Origin: Rhizobium sp. Leaf371
GTDB taxonomy: Bacteria > Pseudomonadota > Alphaproteobacteria > Rhizobiales > Rhizobiaceae
Direction: 5' to 3'
Assembly: GCF_001424045.1 (NCBI RefSeq)
Contig: NZ_LMQB01000023.1
Coordinates: 62,001 to 126,000 of the forward strand
Length of the DNA stretch: 64,000 nt
Shown: piece after piece, positions 38,140 through 47,131 of the stretch
Layout of the letters: every line of letters starts with the position of its first letter
How positions within the stretch are numbered: position 1 is the first letter of the stretch
Position numbers and translations under genes: made by a program
The notes under the pieces: generated by a model
What the model saw: only the letters and a program-made list of their open reading frames with translations
Told to the model about the DNA's origin: nothing
Databases searched by the model: none

Positions 38140-39051
38140 TTAACGGAAGAGCGACAGGATGTTTTCGGAGTTGGAGTTGGCGATCGAGAGCGACTGGACG
38201 CCGAGCTGCTGCTGCGTCTGCAGAGCCTTGAGGCGGGTCGATTCTTCGTTCATGTCGGCATCCACCAGACGGCCGATACCCTTTTCGAAGGACGAGCTGA
38301 GGTCTTTGACGAAGTCGGCCTGCATATCGATGCGCTTGTTGAGGGCACCGAGGTCTGCACCGGCGTCGGTCATGGTCTGCAGAACGCCATCGACGCCCGA
38401 AATAGCGGCTGACAGCAGAGCGGGTGTCAGGGCGGAGATATCAAGAGTCAGAACGCTCATGTTGGTCAGGCCAGCCAGATCGGTCGTCAGCTTTCCGGCG
38501 GTACCGCCTGCCGCAGGATTGCCCGAGGCATCGACTTCGATCAGCATGCTCTTCGACGTATCGAAATCCAGCGTTGTCAGGCTGACGGCGTTGGCGGAAT
38601 CGCGGTTGAAGCCGCCGACGATGTTCTTTAAGGCACCAGCCGTACCCTGAACCCAGTTTTCGCCCGAGAAAGAAGCCGATTTGGCGATCGAGACCAACTG
38701 GTTCTGAAGTTCGTCGATTTCCTTCTGGACTTTGCCCTTGTCGACACCCGGCTCGCTGGCGGCAACGAGCTTTGCCTTGATTTCGTCAACGACGCTGATG
38801 GAAGAGTCCATGGCGGTGTAGGCGACGTCGGTCTTTGCAGCGCCGAGGCCGAGGGCGTCCTGGACCGTGCCGAGCGCCTTGTTGTCCGACTTCATGGTCG
38901 TTGCGATCGACCAGTAGGCGGCGTTATCGGCGGCAACGCCAACCTTGAGGCCCGAGGACACGCGGCCCTGGGTGGTTTCCATGTCAGCGCCGATCTGGCG
39001 CAGCGTGGAGAGTGCCGCCATTGCGGAAGAATTCGTCAGAATGCTCGTCAT
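38140..39051 (-). CDS. flagellin (second copy)
   Basis: A 303-residue flagellin nearly the same as the copy at 39308 over both terminal thirds, differing mainly in the surface-exposed middle (about 170-225). Conserved N-terminal MAALSTLRQIGADMETTQGRVSSGLKVG and the C-terminal D0 helix ending SENILSLFR are present. It has no signal peptide and is exported by the flagellar system. It is flanked by its own terminator and promoter region, so it is a single-gene unit. The leader can fold over the ribosome site (39061-39090). Confidence 0.96.
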   Translation of the reverse strand: MTSILTNSSAMAALSTLRQIGADMETTQGRVSSGLKVGVAADNAAYWSIATTMKSDNKALGTVQDALGLGAAKTDVAYTAMDSSISVVDEIKAKLVAASEPGVDKGKVQKEIDELQNQLVSIAKSASFSGENWVQGTAGALKNIVGGFNRDSANAVSLTTLDFDTSKSMLIEVDASGNPAAGGTAGKLTTDLAGLTNMSVLTLDISALTPALLSAAISGVDGVLQTMTDAGADLGALNKRIDMQADFVKDLSSSFEKGIGRLVDADMNEESTRLKALQTQQQLGVQSLSIANSNSENILSLFR

Positions 39052-39060
39052 CGTGATCTG

Positions 39061-39090
39061 CCCCTCTTGAACAGGAAAAATGGAAGGGAC
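39061..39090 (-). promoter_or_regulatory. leader hairpin over the ribosome site of the second flagellin
   Basis: In the mRNA, GUCCCUU (39090-39084) can pair with AAGAGGGG (39068-39061), the ribosome binding site, across a U-rich loop, with one bulged A. The fold parallels the stronger one before the first flagellin. Confidence 0.45.
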
Positions 39091-39237
39091 ATTCCGGCCT
39101 ATACCGGGAGACAGCGGCCAGCTTCATGCCTGCTAACGTGTTAATTCTCTTGGTTAACCCGCTGTCTCGATAACCATAGAAAACACTATCAGAGTTAAAG
39201 AACAGCTAAGGCCAGAAAACATTTTCGATCAGACGAG

Positions 39238-39270
39238 AAAAGGCCGCGTCTCTTGCGAGACGCGGCCTTT
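39238..39270 (-). terminator. rho-independent terminator of the first flagellin
   Basis: A perfect 14-bp stem, 39239-39252 and 39257-39270, with a TTGC-type tetraloop and A/T ends. It lies 38 bases after the flagellin stop and can work in both directions. Confidence 0.85.
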
Positions 39271-39307
39271 GGTCGAGTTCGTTCGTGTCGGGCTGAGCCC
39301 GCCGCGA

Positions 39308-40219
39308 TTAACGGAAGAGCGACAGAATGTTCTGCGAGTCCGAGTTGGCGATCGAAAGCGCCTGGATGCCGAGCTGCTGCTGCGTCTGCAGAGCCTTGAG
39401 GCGGGTCGATTCCTCGTTCATGTCGGCGTCCACCAGACGGCCGATGCCCTTCGAAAACGAAGCCGTCAGATCGCTGACGAAATCGGTCTGGAGCGTGATC
39501 CGTTTGTTGAGTGCACCAAGATCAGCGCCGGCATCCGTCATGCTCTGCAGGACGGCGTCAACGCCGGAGAGGGCCGTGGCAAGATCGACATTGGACAGGC
39601 TTGTGATATCAAGGTTCAGAACCGTCTTGCCGGTCATGTTTGCGCCGGTAAGGTCGGTCGTTAGCTTTCCGCCCGTAACCGCGGCACCCGTGCCGTCGAC
39701 CGCGATCAGAAGGCTCTTGTTCGTGTCGAAATCCAGAGTCGTCAGGCTGACGGCATTGCTGGAGTCACGGTTGAAGCCGCCGACAACGTTCTTGACTGCG
39801 CCGCCTGCGGCGCCCTGAACCCAGTTCTCGCCGGAGAAAGATGCCGACTTTGCAATCGACTTAAGCTGGTTCTGAAGTTCCGTGATGTCCTTCTGCACCT
39901 TACCCTTATCGACGCCTGGCTCGCTGGCGGCAACCAGCTTGGCCTTGATTTCATCGACGACCTTGATGGAGGCATCGACCGCCGTGTAGGCGACGTCGGT
40001 CTTTGCAGCGCCGAGGCCGAGGGCGTCCTGAACCGTGGCCAGAGCCTTGTTGTCCGACTTCATGGTCGTGGAGATCGACCAGTAGGCGGCGTTGTCGGAA
40101 GCCGAACCGACCTTGAGGCCGGAGGAGATGCGCGACTGGGTGGTCTCCATTTCGTTGCTGATGGTGCGCAGCGTGGAGAGTGCCGCCATTGCGGAAACGT
40201 TGGTATTGATGCTTGACAT
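39308..40219 (-). CDS. flagellin (first copy, adjacent to fliP)
   Basis: A 303-residue flagellin, probably the major subunit by position (flaA-like). MSSINTNVSAMAALSTLRTISNEMETTQSRISSGLKVG and the C-terminal helix ADMNEESTRLKALQTQQQLGIQALSIANSDSQNILSLFR form the D0/D1 domains. The middle (about 170-230) is variable. It has its own leader (40227-40263) and terminator (39238-39270). The exact flaA/flaB/flaD naming cannot be settled from this window. Confidence 0.96.
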   Translation of the reverse strand: MSSINTNVSAMAALSTLRTISNEMETTQSRISSGLKVGSASDNAAYWSISTTMKSDNKALATVQDALGLGAAKTDVAYTAVDASIKVVDEIKAKLVAASEPGVDKGKVQKDITELQNQLKSIAKSASFSGENWVQGAAGGAVKNVVGGFNRDSSNAVSLTTLDFDTNKSLLIAVDGTGAAVTGGKLTTDLTGANMTGKTVLNLDITSLSNVDLATALSGVDAVLQSMTDAGADLGALNKRITLQTDFVSDLTASFSKGIGRLVDADMNEESTRLKALQTQQQLGIQALSIANSDSQNILSLFR

Positions 40220-40530
40220 TTAGACTGTCCCTCTAAGGTACACAAAACAAAAAACTTAGGGACATACCGGACTAACTTACCGGTGATAACGGTTCGGCAT
40301 CATGCCACTCGGTGCCTGCTATTCCTCAGGAGAACCAAACCCGTCATGTAAGCGTAATATCGCATTCAAAGCTTGCGATTTGCTTAAATCGACCTTTGGC
40401 GCAGGGCAGCTCCGTCCGCGGCGGATTCCCATCTCGCCGCAGAATATTCGTTTTATAACAATAACTTAGAAAACGGATTAAGACTAAATATACCGTGCCG
40501 AACAGTACTTGGTTAACCACGCCCGCAAGG
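40220..40530 (-). other. 311-base leader/promoter region of the first flagellin
   Basis: No gene is visible. The region is AT-rich and contains the SD-occluding hairpin (40227-40263) and a TAGCAGGCA element (minus strand, 40321-40313) also found before the second flagellin. The palindromic GGTTAACC (40511-40518) lies near the fliP end. Confidence 0.6.
40227..40263 (-). promoter_or_regulatory. leader hairpin over the ribosome site of the first flagellin
   Basis: In the mRNA, GUCCCUAAG (40263-40255) pairs with CUUAGAGGGAC (40237-40227) with a short bulge, closing a 17-base U-rich loop. The 3' strand contains the AGAGGGA ribosome site 7-9 bases before AUG. It is a candidate FlbT-controlled switch. 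Confidence 0.55.
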
Positions 40531-41268
40531 TCAGTTGAACGAGCGCACCAAACTGCCGACGAGCAGGTTCCAGCCGTCGATCAGCACGAAGAAGAGAATC
40601 TTGAACGGCAGCGAGATGGAGGTCGGCGGCAGCATCATCATGCCCATCGCCATCGTGATGGTCGCCACGATCAGGTCGATGACGAGGAAGGGCAGCATGA
40701 TCAGGAAGCCGATCTCGAAGCCGCGCCGGATCTCGGAGATCATGAAGGCGGGGATGACCGCACGCAGGTCGACGCGACCATCCACGACGACGGTCTGGTT
40801 CTTCTCCTGGGCGATCTCGACGAAGAGCTGGAGATCCCGGTCGCGCGTGTTGGCGAGCATGAACTCGCGGAAGGGCTCGCTGATGCGCGTGAGCGCCTCG
40901 GTCTCGGTGATCTGGTTCTGGATGAGCGGATCGACGCCCTCCCGCCACGCCCGGTCGAATGTGGGTGCCATGACGTAGAAGGTCATGAACAGCGCGAGGC
41001 TGACCATGATCATGTTCGAGGGGGTGGTGGCGAGACCCATGCCTGTGCGCAGGATCGCAAAGGCGATGACGAAGCGCGGGAAGCTCGTGACCATGATGAG
41101 GATGCCGGGCGCGACCGACAGGATCGTCAGAAGCCCGAACGTGCGAATGATCCACGAGGCCGCGGAGCCGTCGATCGGCTGGTTGAAGATCTGCGAGGGG
41201 AAGCCCTGCGCCCCTGCGATCCCCGTCATGGCGACCATGGCGGCTATGAATGCGACCAGACGAATCAT
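40531..41268 (-). CDS. fliP: flagellar export apparatus protein FliP
   Basis: A 245-residue export-gate protein with an N-terminal signal-like segment (1-20) and four membrane helices. Family motifs LLTILSVAPGILIMVTSFPRFVIAFAILRTGMGLATTPSNMI (about 46-87) and the C-terminal FLVIDLIVATITMAMGMMMLPPTSISLPFKILFFVLIDGW are clear. It overlaps fliL by 4 bases and ends the flgB operon. No FliO is recognisable beside it. Confidence 0.96.
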   Translation of the reverse strand: MIRLVAFIAAMVAMTGIAGAQGFPSQIFNQPIDGSAASWIIRTFGLLTILSVAPGILIMVTSFPRFVIAFAILRTGMGLATTPSNMIMVSLALFMTFYVMAPTFDRAWREGVDPLIQNQITETEALTRISEPFREFMLANTRDRDLQLFVEIAQEKNQTVVVDGRVDLRAVIPAFMISEIRRGFEIGFLIMLPFLVIDLIVATITMAMGMMMLPPTSISLPFKILFFVLIDGWNLLVGSLVRSFN

Positions 41269-41840
41269 TGGACCACGAATGTTCTGAAGATCACATTCGT
41301 TACGCGCCCTTCGGAGCGCAGGTCAACCCGTTCCTGAATATCGTCCTTCAGATACTGGAAGCCGCGGGGGCCCTGGATCTGCTGCAGCGACACGGTCCGC
41401 AGGTAGGTTGCGATATCCTCGTGGATCTGCTGGGCCATGGCGACGTCCGGCGTGCCCTTGAAAAGAAGCGCCAGCTCCAGGCGGATCCAGTTCTCCGTGG
41501 GATAGGACAGGTTGGTGGTGATCGGGTCGAGCTGCAGGACGCCGTTGGCTTCGGTCGAGGCCTTCGGCAGGCCGTCCTTGTCTTCCTTACTGGCCTCGCC
41601 GTGCCCGCCGCCCGGAGGCGCGGCCTCGTTGGCGGCTTCTGCGGCTTCCCGCGTCCTGATGGTCGCCTTGGCTTCCTCAAGCACGCGGGCCTCGTCGGAG
41701 GTCAGCGGCTCCGGCGCCAGCATGCTGCCGAGGAACCAGCCGCCGCCGGCACCGAGCACGGAGACGATGGCGACCGCCGCGATGGTCATGACCATGCCGC
41801 TTTTCTTTTTCGGCGGTGTGCCGTTTTCGATCTCGTCCAT
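41265..41840 (-). CDS. fliL: flagellar basal body-associated protein FliL
   Basis: A 191-residue single-pass inner-membrane protein (TM about 16-36) around which stators assemble. After an Ala/Glu-rich linker the periplasmic domain has LDPITTNLSYPTENWIRLELALLFKG and the closing strand RVTNVIFRTFVVQ, the family hallmark ending. The ATG at 41840 (MDEIENG) is preceded by GAGGCGAG; the longer frame includes the untranslated spacer. Confidence 0.93.
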   Translation of the reverse strand: MDEIENGTPPKKKSGMVMTIAAVAIVSVLGAGGGWFLGSMLAPEPLTSDEARVLEEAKATIRTREAAEAANEAAPPGGGHGEASKEDKDGLPKASTEANGVLQLDPITTNLSYPTENWIRLELALLFKGTPDVAMAQQIHEDIATYLRTVSLQQIQGPRGFQYLKDDIQERVDLRSEGRVTNVIFRTFVVQ

Positions 41841-41909
41841 CTCGCCTCGCTCAAGCCTTCCCGATGTCCGTTCCGTTCCGTCCGCCGGCACCTGCCGGTC
41901 GAAGCGCGA

Positions 41910-42617
41910 TCAGAGCGGCGATATGATGTCCATGACCTGCTGACCCCAGGGCGGCTGCTGCACTTCGGTCAGGCGGCCACGGCCGCCATAGGAGATGCGG
42001 GCCTCGGCGATCTTGTCGTAGGAGATCATGTTCTTCGCATCGACGTCCTGCGGCCGCACGATACCCGCGACATTGAGGATCCGGAGCTCGTGATTGACGC
42101 GAACCTCCTGCGAGCCGCTGATCAAGAGGTTGCCGTTTTCCAGCACGCCCGTGACCACGGCGGCGACGAGAAGGACGAGCTTTTCGGATCGCTCCGTCGT
42201 CCCCTCCCCCTTCGTCGAGGTGTTGGAGCCGTAATCGAGATTGCCCTTCCAGGCGAAATCGCTCGTCTGGGAATTGCCGGCCGCGCCGAGATTGTAGCCG
42301 CTGTCGTTGGTCCGCTTGCGGTCGGTCTTGTTGTCGAAGCTCGCCTTGTCGTCGATGCGGATATCGACGGTGATGATGTCGCCGATCTTCATGGCGCGGG
42401 CGTCCTTGAAGAGCGCCGACTGCTGGTCGCTCCACAGCGAATAGCCGCTCGCCACCTGATGCGGCTCCTTGGGGTACATCGCGAGCTGCGGCGTCTGCGT
42501 GTATTGCAGGCCGCTGCCGATGGGGCTCATGGCGGGGGCGCGGCCGACATCGTGCAGGGACGACTGGCAACCGGTCAGAAGACTTGCGGCCAGGGCGGCC
42601 GAAAGGCGAATTTTCAT
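41910..42617 (-). CDS. flgH: flagellar L-ring lipoprotein FlgH
   Basis: A 235-residue outer-membrane L-ring protein. LAASLLTGC (about 9-17) is a lipobox with the lipidated Cys at 17. The body shows the conserved SLWSD (about 56), KIGDIITVDIRIDDKASFDNKT (about 73) and ISGSQEVRVNHELRILNVAGIVRPQDV (about 164). The ATG at 42617 overlaps the motE stop (ATGA). It pairs with the P-ring protein FlgI, two genes upstream. Confidence 0.95.
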   Translation of the reverse strand: MKIRLSAALAASLLTGCQSSLHDVGRAPAMSPIGSGLQYTQTPQLAMYPKEPHQVASGYSLWSDQQSALFKDARAMKIGDIITVDIRIDDKASFDNKTDRKRTNDSGYNLGAAGNSQTSDFAWKGNLDYGSNTSTKGEGTTERSEKLVLLVAAVVTGVLENGNLLISGSQEVRVNHELRILNVAGIVRPQDVDAKNMISYDKIAEARISYGGRGRLTEVQQPPWGQQVMDIISPL

Positions 42618-43150
42618 GACGGTTCCTTCGATGTGTTCGGATCGGCGGCACTGGAGATGATGTTGGTCAGGACGGCCGCCTTCTCGTCGCTCATCTCGCT
42701 GAGGATGAGGCTGGACTGGCGGGGCGGCAGCTTCATGATGACCGCGGCAGCGATTTCGGCGCGCACCAGCGACAGCTTGCTCGCCGCCGCATCCGGCTTC
42801 ATGGTCTTGTAGATGTCGACGAGGTTGAGCTCGGCTTGCTTCAGGAATTCGTCGCGGCGCTTGCGCCAGTCCTCGTATTCCGCGCGCCGCTTTTCCAAAA
42901 GGGCGATGCGCTCGTCGACGCCGGCCTGCAGCTGCTCGATCTGCTGCTTCTGCAGGAGATAGCGCTGGTCGCGGGCGGCATCCGCAATATTGGTGCAGAA
43001 CTGCTGGATCTCGCCGCCCTCGGGGGCGCCCGTGCCGGACGGGGATGCGACCTCCTGGGCGAATGCGCCCGGGATCGTCAGGACGAGGCTGGTTGCGGCG
43101 CCGATAAGCAGCTGGCGCAGGCGCGCGGAAGACATATGTTTCGCGATCAT
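42614..43150 (-). CDS. motE: motility protein MotE (MotC chaperone)
   Basis: A 178-residue periplasmic protein (signal peptide about 1-31), mostly coiled coil (LLQKQQIEQLQAGVDERIALLEKRRAEYEDWRKRRDEFLKQAE, about 65-107). The C-terminal MgtE_N/FliG-like segment is VIMKLPPRQSSLILSEMSDEKAAVLTNII. In S. meliloti it stabilises MotC in the periplasm. It overlaps flgI and flgH by 4 bases each. Confidence 0.92.
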   Translation of the reverse strand: MIAKHMSSARLRQLLIGAATSLVLTIPGAFAQEVASPSGTGAPEGGEIQQFCTNIADAARDQRYLLQKQQIEQLQAGVDERIALLEKRRAEYEDWRKRRDEFLKQAELNLVDIYKTMKPDAAASKLSLVRAEIAAAVIMKLPPRQSSLILSEMSDEKAAVLTNIISSAADPNTSKEPS

Positions 43151-44286
43151 TGCAGAACGAGCTCCGCCTGGAGGGCACCGGCCGATTTGATGCCCTGGAG
43201 AATGGAAATGATGCCGTCCGGCTTCACGCCGATCGAATTCAGGCCCGAGACGAGCGTGCGCAGATTGGACCCGTTGAGGATCGCGACCTTGCCGCCTGCC
43301 TGGCTGGCATCGATCTGCGTGTTCGGCTCGATGGCGGTCTCGCCACGAGAGAAGGGTTCGGGCTGGACGACCGTCGGCGTTTCGGTGACCTGCACCGTCA
43401 GCGTGCCGAAGCTGACCGCGACAGGCGAGATCTGCACATCCTGCCCGATGACGATCGTGCCGGTGCGCTCGTTGACGACGACGCGGGCGGGGACGTCCGT
43501 TTCGATGACGAGGTTTTCGATATCGGCCATCAGGCGTGCGAGATCGGCCATCTTCGGCTTGTCGATGATGACGGTCTGGCTGTCGCGGGCCTCGGCGATC
43601 TGGCCGCCGAATTGCTCGCGCCCATAGCGGTTGATGGCCGCGGCCATGCCGACGGCGGTGGAGAAGTCGGGGTTGCGAAGCTGCAGGACGAGATTGATCG
43701 CATCCTTGAACTTCGCCGGCAGCTCGCGCTCGATGATCGCGCCGTTCGGCACGCGGCCGGCCGTCGTGATGCCCTGCTGAAGAGTTGCCGCGTCGCCCTG
43801 GGCACTGAAGCCGGTCACGACGACGGAGCCCTGGGCCACCGCATAGATCTGTCCGTCCGCGCCCGAGAGCGAGGTCATGACCAGCGTGCCGCCGCGCAGC
43901 GACGTGCTGTCGCCGAGCGACCCGACGGTGACGTCGATGCGGCTGCCGGGACTGGCGAAAGGGGGAAGGTTGGCGGTGACGAGCACGGCCGCAATATTCT
44001 TCGACCGCGACTCGCCGCCCTGCGTCGAGATGCCGAGGTTCTGCAGCATGGCGCGCAGCGACTGCTCGGTGAAGGGCGAGGAGCGCAGGCTGTCGCCCGT
44101 TCCCTGCAGGCCGACGACGAGGCCGTAGCCGATCAACTGGTTGTCGCGACCCGACTGCAGCGAGGCCACATCCTTGATGCGGGCGGCCGCGGATGCGGTT
44201 TCGACGCCTAGGGTCAGGTTGAGCGGCAGGCTGAGAGCGAGCGCCGCAACCACTGCAATGAGGCGCCGTGCCATGGAAACGATCAT
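43147..44286 (-). CDS. flgI: flagellar P-ring protein FlgI
   Basis: A 379-residue periplasmic P-ring subunit with a signal peptide (about 1-33). RIKDVASLQSGRDNQLIGYGLVVGLQGTGD (about 36-65) and MTSLSGADGQIYAVAQGSVVVTGFSAQG (about 138-165) are characteristic. The start at 44286 overlaps the flgA stop (ATGA); an ATG four codons in is also possible. Confidence 0.95.
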   Translation of the reverse strand: MIVSMARRLIAVVAALALSLPLNLTLGVETASAAARIKDVASLQSGRDNQLIGYGLVVGLQGTGDSLRSSPFTEQSLRAMLQNLGISTQGGESRSKNIAAVLVTANLPPFASPGSRIDVTVGSLGDSTSLRGGTLVMTSLSGADGQIYAVAQGSVVVTGFSAQGDAATLQQGITTAGRVPNGAIIERELPAKFKDAINLVLQLRNPDFSTAVGMAAAINRYGREQFGGQIAEARDSQTVIIDKPKMADLARLMADIENLVIETDVPARVVVNERTGTIVIGQDVQISPVAVSFGTLTVQVTETPTVVQPEPFSRGETAIEPNTQIDASQAGGKVAILNGSNLRTLVSGLNSIGVKPDGIISILQGIKSAGALQAELVLQ

Positions 44287-44852
44287 TTTGCCACCACGTG
44301 AACTGTTCCGTCTGCCATGACGGTGCCCGATACGATCATGCCGGAATCGGTGTTGCGAATGCGAATGAGGTCGCCGACGGCGGCATTGTCGAGCGGCGAG
44401 CCGCCGGCACTGATCGTCAGCGAGCCGTTCGAATAGACGATCCGCACGGCCTTGCCGCGTTCCACGGCATAGGGTTCGCGCAGTCCGGCGACGAAGATGA
44501 CGCGGCCGGCGAGAAGCGTCCGGTTCGTGATCTTGCCGACGACTTCCTCAAGCCCGGAGGCGTAATCGCCGGACAGGTCCGGATTGGTCACGGCGACCAC
44601 CTGCAGGTGGCCTTCCTCGATGGTCTGGCCGGGATAGATGGTTTCCGTGGGGATGACAGCCGTCTTCGATGCGGGCTGTGCCCCGTCCCGGACACCCGTC
44701 TGGCTGCCGGCCTGGCCGTTGGCACCGGTGATCGTCATCGTCGAAAGGGCGGCAGCGCACAGCATCGTGGCCATCAGGCGCCGGAGTGCGGGCTGCACGA
44801 AGCGCGCCGCCGACCTCACCGTTCTCAACCTGTTCATCGGGCGAAACATCAT
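44283..44852 (-). CDS. flgA: P-ring assembly chaperone FlgA
   Basis: A 189-residue periplasmic chaperone for FlgI. The N-terminus to about 46 is a long signal region (LMATMLCAAALSTMTITGANGQA). The SAF-type domain follows, with IPTETIYPGQTIEEGHLQVV and KITNRTLLAGRVIFVAGLREPYAVERGKAVRIVYSNGSLTISAGG. The ATG at 44852 has GGAG about 8 bases upstream. It sits between flgG and flgI, the usual place. Confidence 0.92.
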   Translation of the reverse strand: MMFRPMNRLRTVRSAARFVQPALRRLMATMLCAAALSTMTITGANGQAGSQTGVRDGAQPASKTAVIPTETIYPGQTIEEGHLQVVAVTNPDLSGDYASGLEEVVGKITNRTLLAGRVIFVAGLREPYAVERGKAVRIVYSNGSLTISAGGSPLDNAAVGDLIRIRNTDSGMIVSGTVMADGTVHVVAK

Positions 44853-44890
44853 GTCTGCCGCTCCTTCCGTGTCTTCCGGGCTCTGGCCGC

Positions 44891-45679
44891 TTATCTCAGG
44901 TTCTTGCTGACGGTGGAGGCCATCTCGTCGGCGGCCTGGATGATCTTGGAGTTCATCTCATAGGCACGCTGCGCCGAGATGAGGTCGGTGATTTCCTTGA
45001 CCGGATCGACGTTCGACGCCTCGAGATATTTCTGCTTGATGGAGGCGTAGCCCGGATCGGCCGGCGTGCCGACGACCGGAGGGCCGGATGCAGGGCTTTC
45101 CTTAAAGAGGTTGTCGCCCTGGGGATCGAGACCCGTCTCGTTGATGAAGTTCGCGATGGTCAGCTGGCCGACCTGGGCGGGGATGGAGGCGCCGTTCAGA
45201 CGGGCCATGATCTGGCCGGACCCGGAAATGGTGATATCGGTCGAGCCTTGCGGAATGGTGACGCCGGGAGAGACGGTATACCCGTCGATGGTGACGAGCT
45301 GTCCCGTCTCGTTGGTGTTGAAGGCACCAGCCCGGGTATAGGCCATCTCCCCATCGGGCATTTCGATCTGAAACCAGCCCTTGCCCATCAGCATCACGTC
45401 GAGGTCGTTGCCCGTCTGAACGGGGCTGCCCTGAATGTGCAGGTTGCGCACGGCGGACGTCTGGACACCGAGGCCGACCTTGGCGCCTTCGGGCACGATC
45501 GCCTGGTTGGACCGGTTGGCGACGCCGGCCGCGCGCTCGGTCTGATAGAGAAGGTCGGAGAACTCGGCGCGTGCCCGCTTGTAGCCCGTCGTGTTGATGT
45601 TCGCGATATTGTTCGCGATCACTTCGAGGTTCAGCTGCTGGGCGTTCATGCCGGTGGCGGCAATGGAGAGAGCCTTCAT
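44891..45679 (-). CDS. flgG: flagellar distal rod protein FlgG
   Basis: A 262-residue rod protein. [35 protein letters not shown] is the classic rod/hook signature, the centre has [38 protein letters not shown]. The end, [30 protein letters not shown], closes the axial coiled coil. Length is standard. Confidence 0.97.
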   Translation of the reverse strand: MKALSIAATGMNAQQLNLEVIANNIANINTTGYKRARAEFSDLLYQTERAAGVANRSNQAIVPEGAKVGLGVQTSAVRNLHIQGSPVQTGNDLDVMLMGKGWFQIEMPDGEMAYTRAGAFNTNETGQLVTIDGYTVSPGVTIPQGSTDITISGSGQIMARLNGASIPAQVGQLTIANFINETGLDPQGDNLFKESPASGPPVVGTPADPGYASIKQKYLEASNVDPVKEITDLISAQRAYEMNSKIIQAADEMASTVSKNLR

Positions 45680-45704
45680 GGTACTATTCCTTTAGATCCG
45701 CGCC

Positions 45705-46043
45705 TCAGATCGGTGTACGGGCAATTTCGAGATAGGCCGTGACGATCTTGTCGCGGATGGCGATGGCGGTCTGGAGCGACTGTTCGGCGCTCATGACGGC
45801 ATCGATGACTTCGCGGGTGTTGGCCTTGCCGCTGATCCCCTGGATGGACGAGGTTTCCGCAGAGCGCAGCGAATTGGTCATCTCCGATGCCATGCCGCTG
45901 AAGACGTCCGAGAAGCTCTGCCCGGCCGGCGCTGCGCCGCCCAGAGCCTGGGAGGCGATAGAAGCCGCGGAGCCCGTGGCGTTGGTGGTGCTTTCGGTGG
46001 CGGTGGAGAGTGCCGCACCGATGGTCTTGATTGCGTCGATCAT
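45705..46043 (-). CDS. fliE: flagellar MS-ring/rod adapter FliE
   Basis: A 112-residue export substrate joining the MS ring and proximal rod. The C-terminal half, SFSDVFSGMASEMTNSLRSAE...NTREVIDAVMSAEQSLQTAIAIRDKIVTAYLEIARTPI, is the family core. Its ATG shares one base with the flgC stop (TAATG). Confidence 0.94.
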   Translation of the reverse strand: MIDAIKTIGAALSTATESTTNATGSAASIASQALGGAAPAGQSFSDVFSGMASEMTNSLRSAETSSIQGISGKANTREVIDAVMSAEQSLQTAIAIRDKIVTAYLEIARTPI

Positions 46044-46468
46044 TATTGCGAGGCCCTCAGGAGGTCGATTGTCTGGGAAATGAGGTCGCGGGCCTGCTTG
46101 GTGGTCTGCAGGTTGGCCTCGTAGGAACGGTTGGCTTCGCGCATGTCTGCCATTTCGATCAGCACGTTGACATTGGGCAGCTTGACCATGCCCTTGGAGT
46201 CGGCGGCCGGATTGCCCGGATCGAACTCGACGGTGAAGTCGGACTGATCGACGCCCAGTTTCTGGACCTCGACGCTCGACGCGCCGCTGACGCGATCCAC
46301 CTCGGCGGAGAAGCTGACCGTCTTGCGACGGTAGGGGTCGGCACCGGCGGTATCGCCGGTCGAACGGGCGTTGGCGATGTTTTCGGACACGATGCGCAGG
46401 CGCGTGGACTCGGCTTCGAGACCGGAGGCTGCGACTTTGAGAGCGGAGACGAGAGGATCCATGACCAT
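46043..46468 (-). CDS. flgC: flagellar proximal rod protein FlgC
   Basis: A 141-residue rod protein with the N-terminal [32 protein letters not shown] motif, [31 protein letters not shown] and a C-terminal helix. The start overlaps the flgB stop (TAATG); an ATG two codons in (MDPL) may be the true start. Confidence 0.95.
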   Translation of the reverse strand: MVMDPLVSALKVAASGLEAESTRLRIVSENIANARSTGDTAGADPYRRKTVSFSAEVDRVSGASSVEVQKLGVDQSDFTVEFDPGNPAADSKGMVKLPNVNVLIEMADMREANRSYEANLQTTKQARDLISQTIDLLRASQ

Positions 46469-46851
46469 TACTTCCTGACGACCATCAGCATCATGCGATG
46501 GAAGGACTTCACCAGACCGGTGTTGAGTTCGTAATCCCGCTTCACCTCGCCGGACTTCATGAGCTCTTTCTCGATCTCGACGCTGTTGCCCGACTGCTGG
46601 ACCTCGCCATCCTCGACCAGCGACGTCTCCGTGACCTGGTTGCTCAAGGGGCCGCTGGTGAAGTGCGCGGGATTGGTGGCCGCCAGCTGGAAGCCGGTTT
46701 CCTTCATGACGCTATCGAACGGCTTGATGTCCTTCGATGCGTAGTGCGGCGTATTGGCGTTGGCGATGTTGCCTGCGACGACATTCTGGCGGACGGCGAG
46801 CCACTGTGCTTGCCTCGATGCCAGTTCGAACAGCTGAATAGGTTGCATCAT
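46468..46851 (-). CDS. flgB: flagellar proximal rod protein FlgB
   Basis: A 127-residue rod protein; [36 protein letters not shown] is the family signature and [23 protein letters not shown] the C-terminal helix. It is the first gene of the ten-gene basal-body operon ending in fliP. A candidate class II promoter lies 26 bases upstream. Confidence 0.95.
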   Translation of the reverse strand: MMQPIQLFELASRQAQWLAVRQNVVAGNIANANTPHYASKDIKPFDSVMKETGFQLAATNPAHFTSGPLSNQVTETSLVEDGEVQQSGNSVEIEKELMKSGEVKRDYELNTGLVKSFHRMMLMVVRK

Positions 46852-46876
46852 GCGACTCCATGCTTGTTGATGGAGA

Positions 46877-46903
46877 CACTAGGCGCGTAAACTTGCGTGG
46901 GAC
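46877..46903 (-). promoter_or_regulatory. candidate class II flagellar promoter of flgB
   Basis: On the minus strand GTCCCACGCAAG (46903-46892), exactly 8 bases, then CCTAGTG (46883-46877). It is nearly identical to the element before flgE, 26 bases before the flgB start. Confidence 0.65.
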
Positions 46904-47131
46904 TGGCGCAGATTTGCAGGCTTTCGGCGCGTGAAAAACGCGCGAAAATCGGCCTTCGACCAAGATGTGGGCGGGCCGTCATGGCGGGGAGCGGGGGCGA
47001 AACTCGGGGCTGGCCTCCGGGGCGTGGCGGACCCGGCGTCACGAGAACGCGAAGGGTGCCGCGGCCATCCCTGGAGATGGCGAGCCCGCGCAAGCATCAT
47101 GCAAGCGGAAGAAAGGGACAGGCGGAACGTG

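Noticed and set aside
41910-43178. 422-codon frame suggesting a fused MotE-FlgH protein
   Set aside because: The N-terminal part is motE in the wrong frame. FlgH starts at 42617 with a proper lipoprotein signal.
46904-46918. TGGCGC-AGAT-TTGCA, sigma-54-like promoter on the plus strand
   Set aside because: The GG-GC spacing is one base short and no plus-strand gene lies downstream; it falls beside the flgB element.
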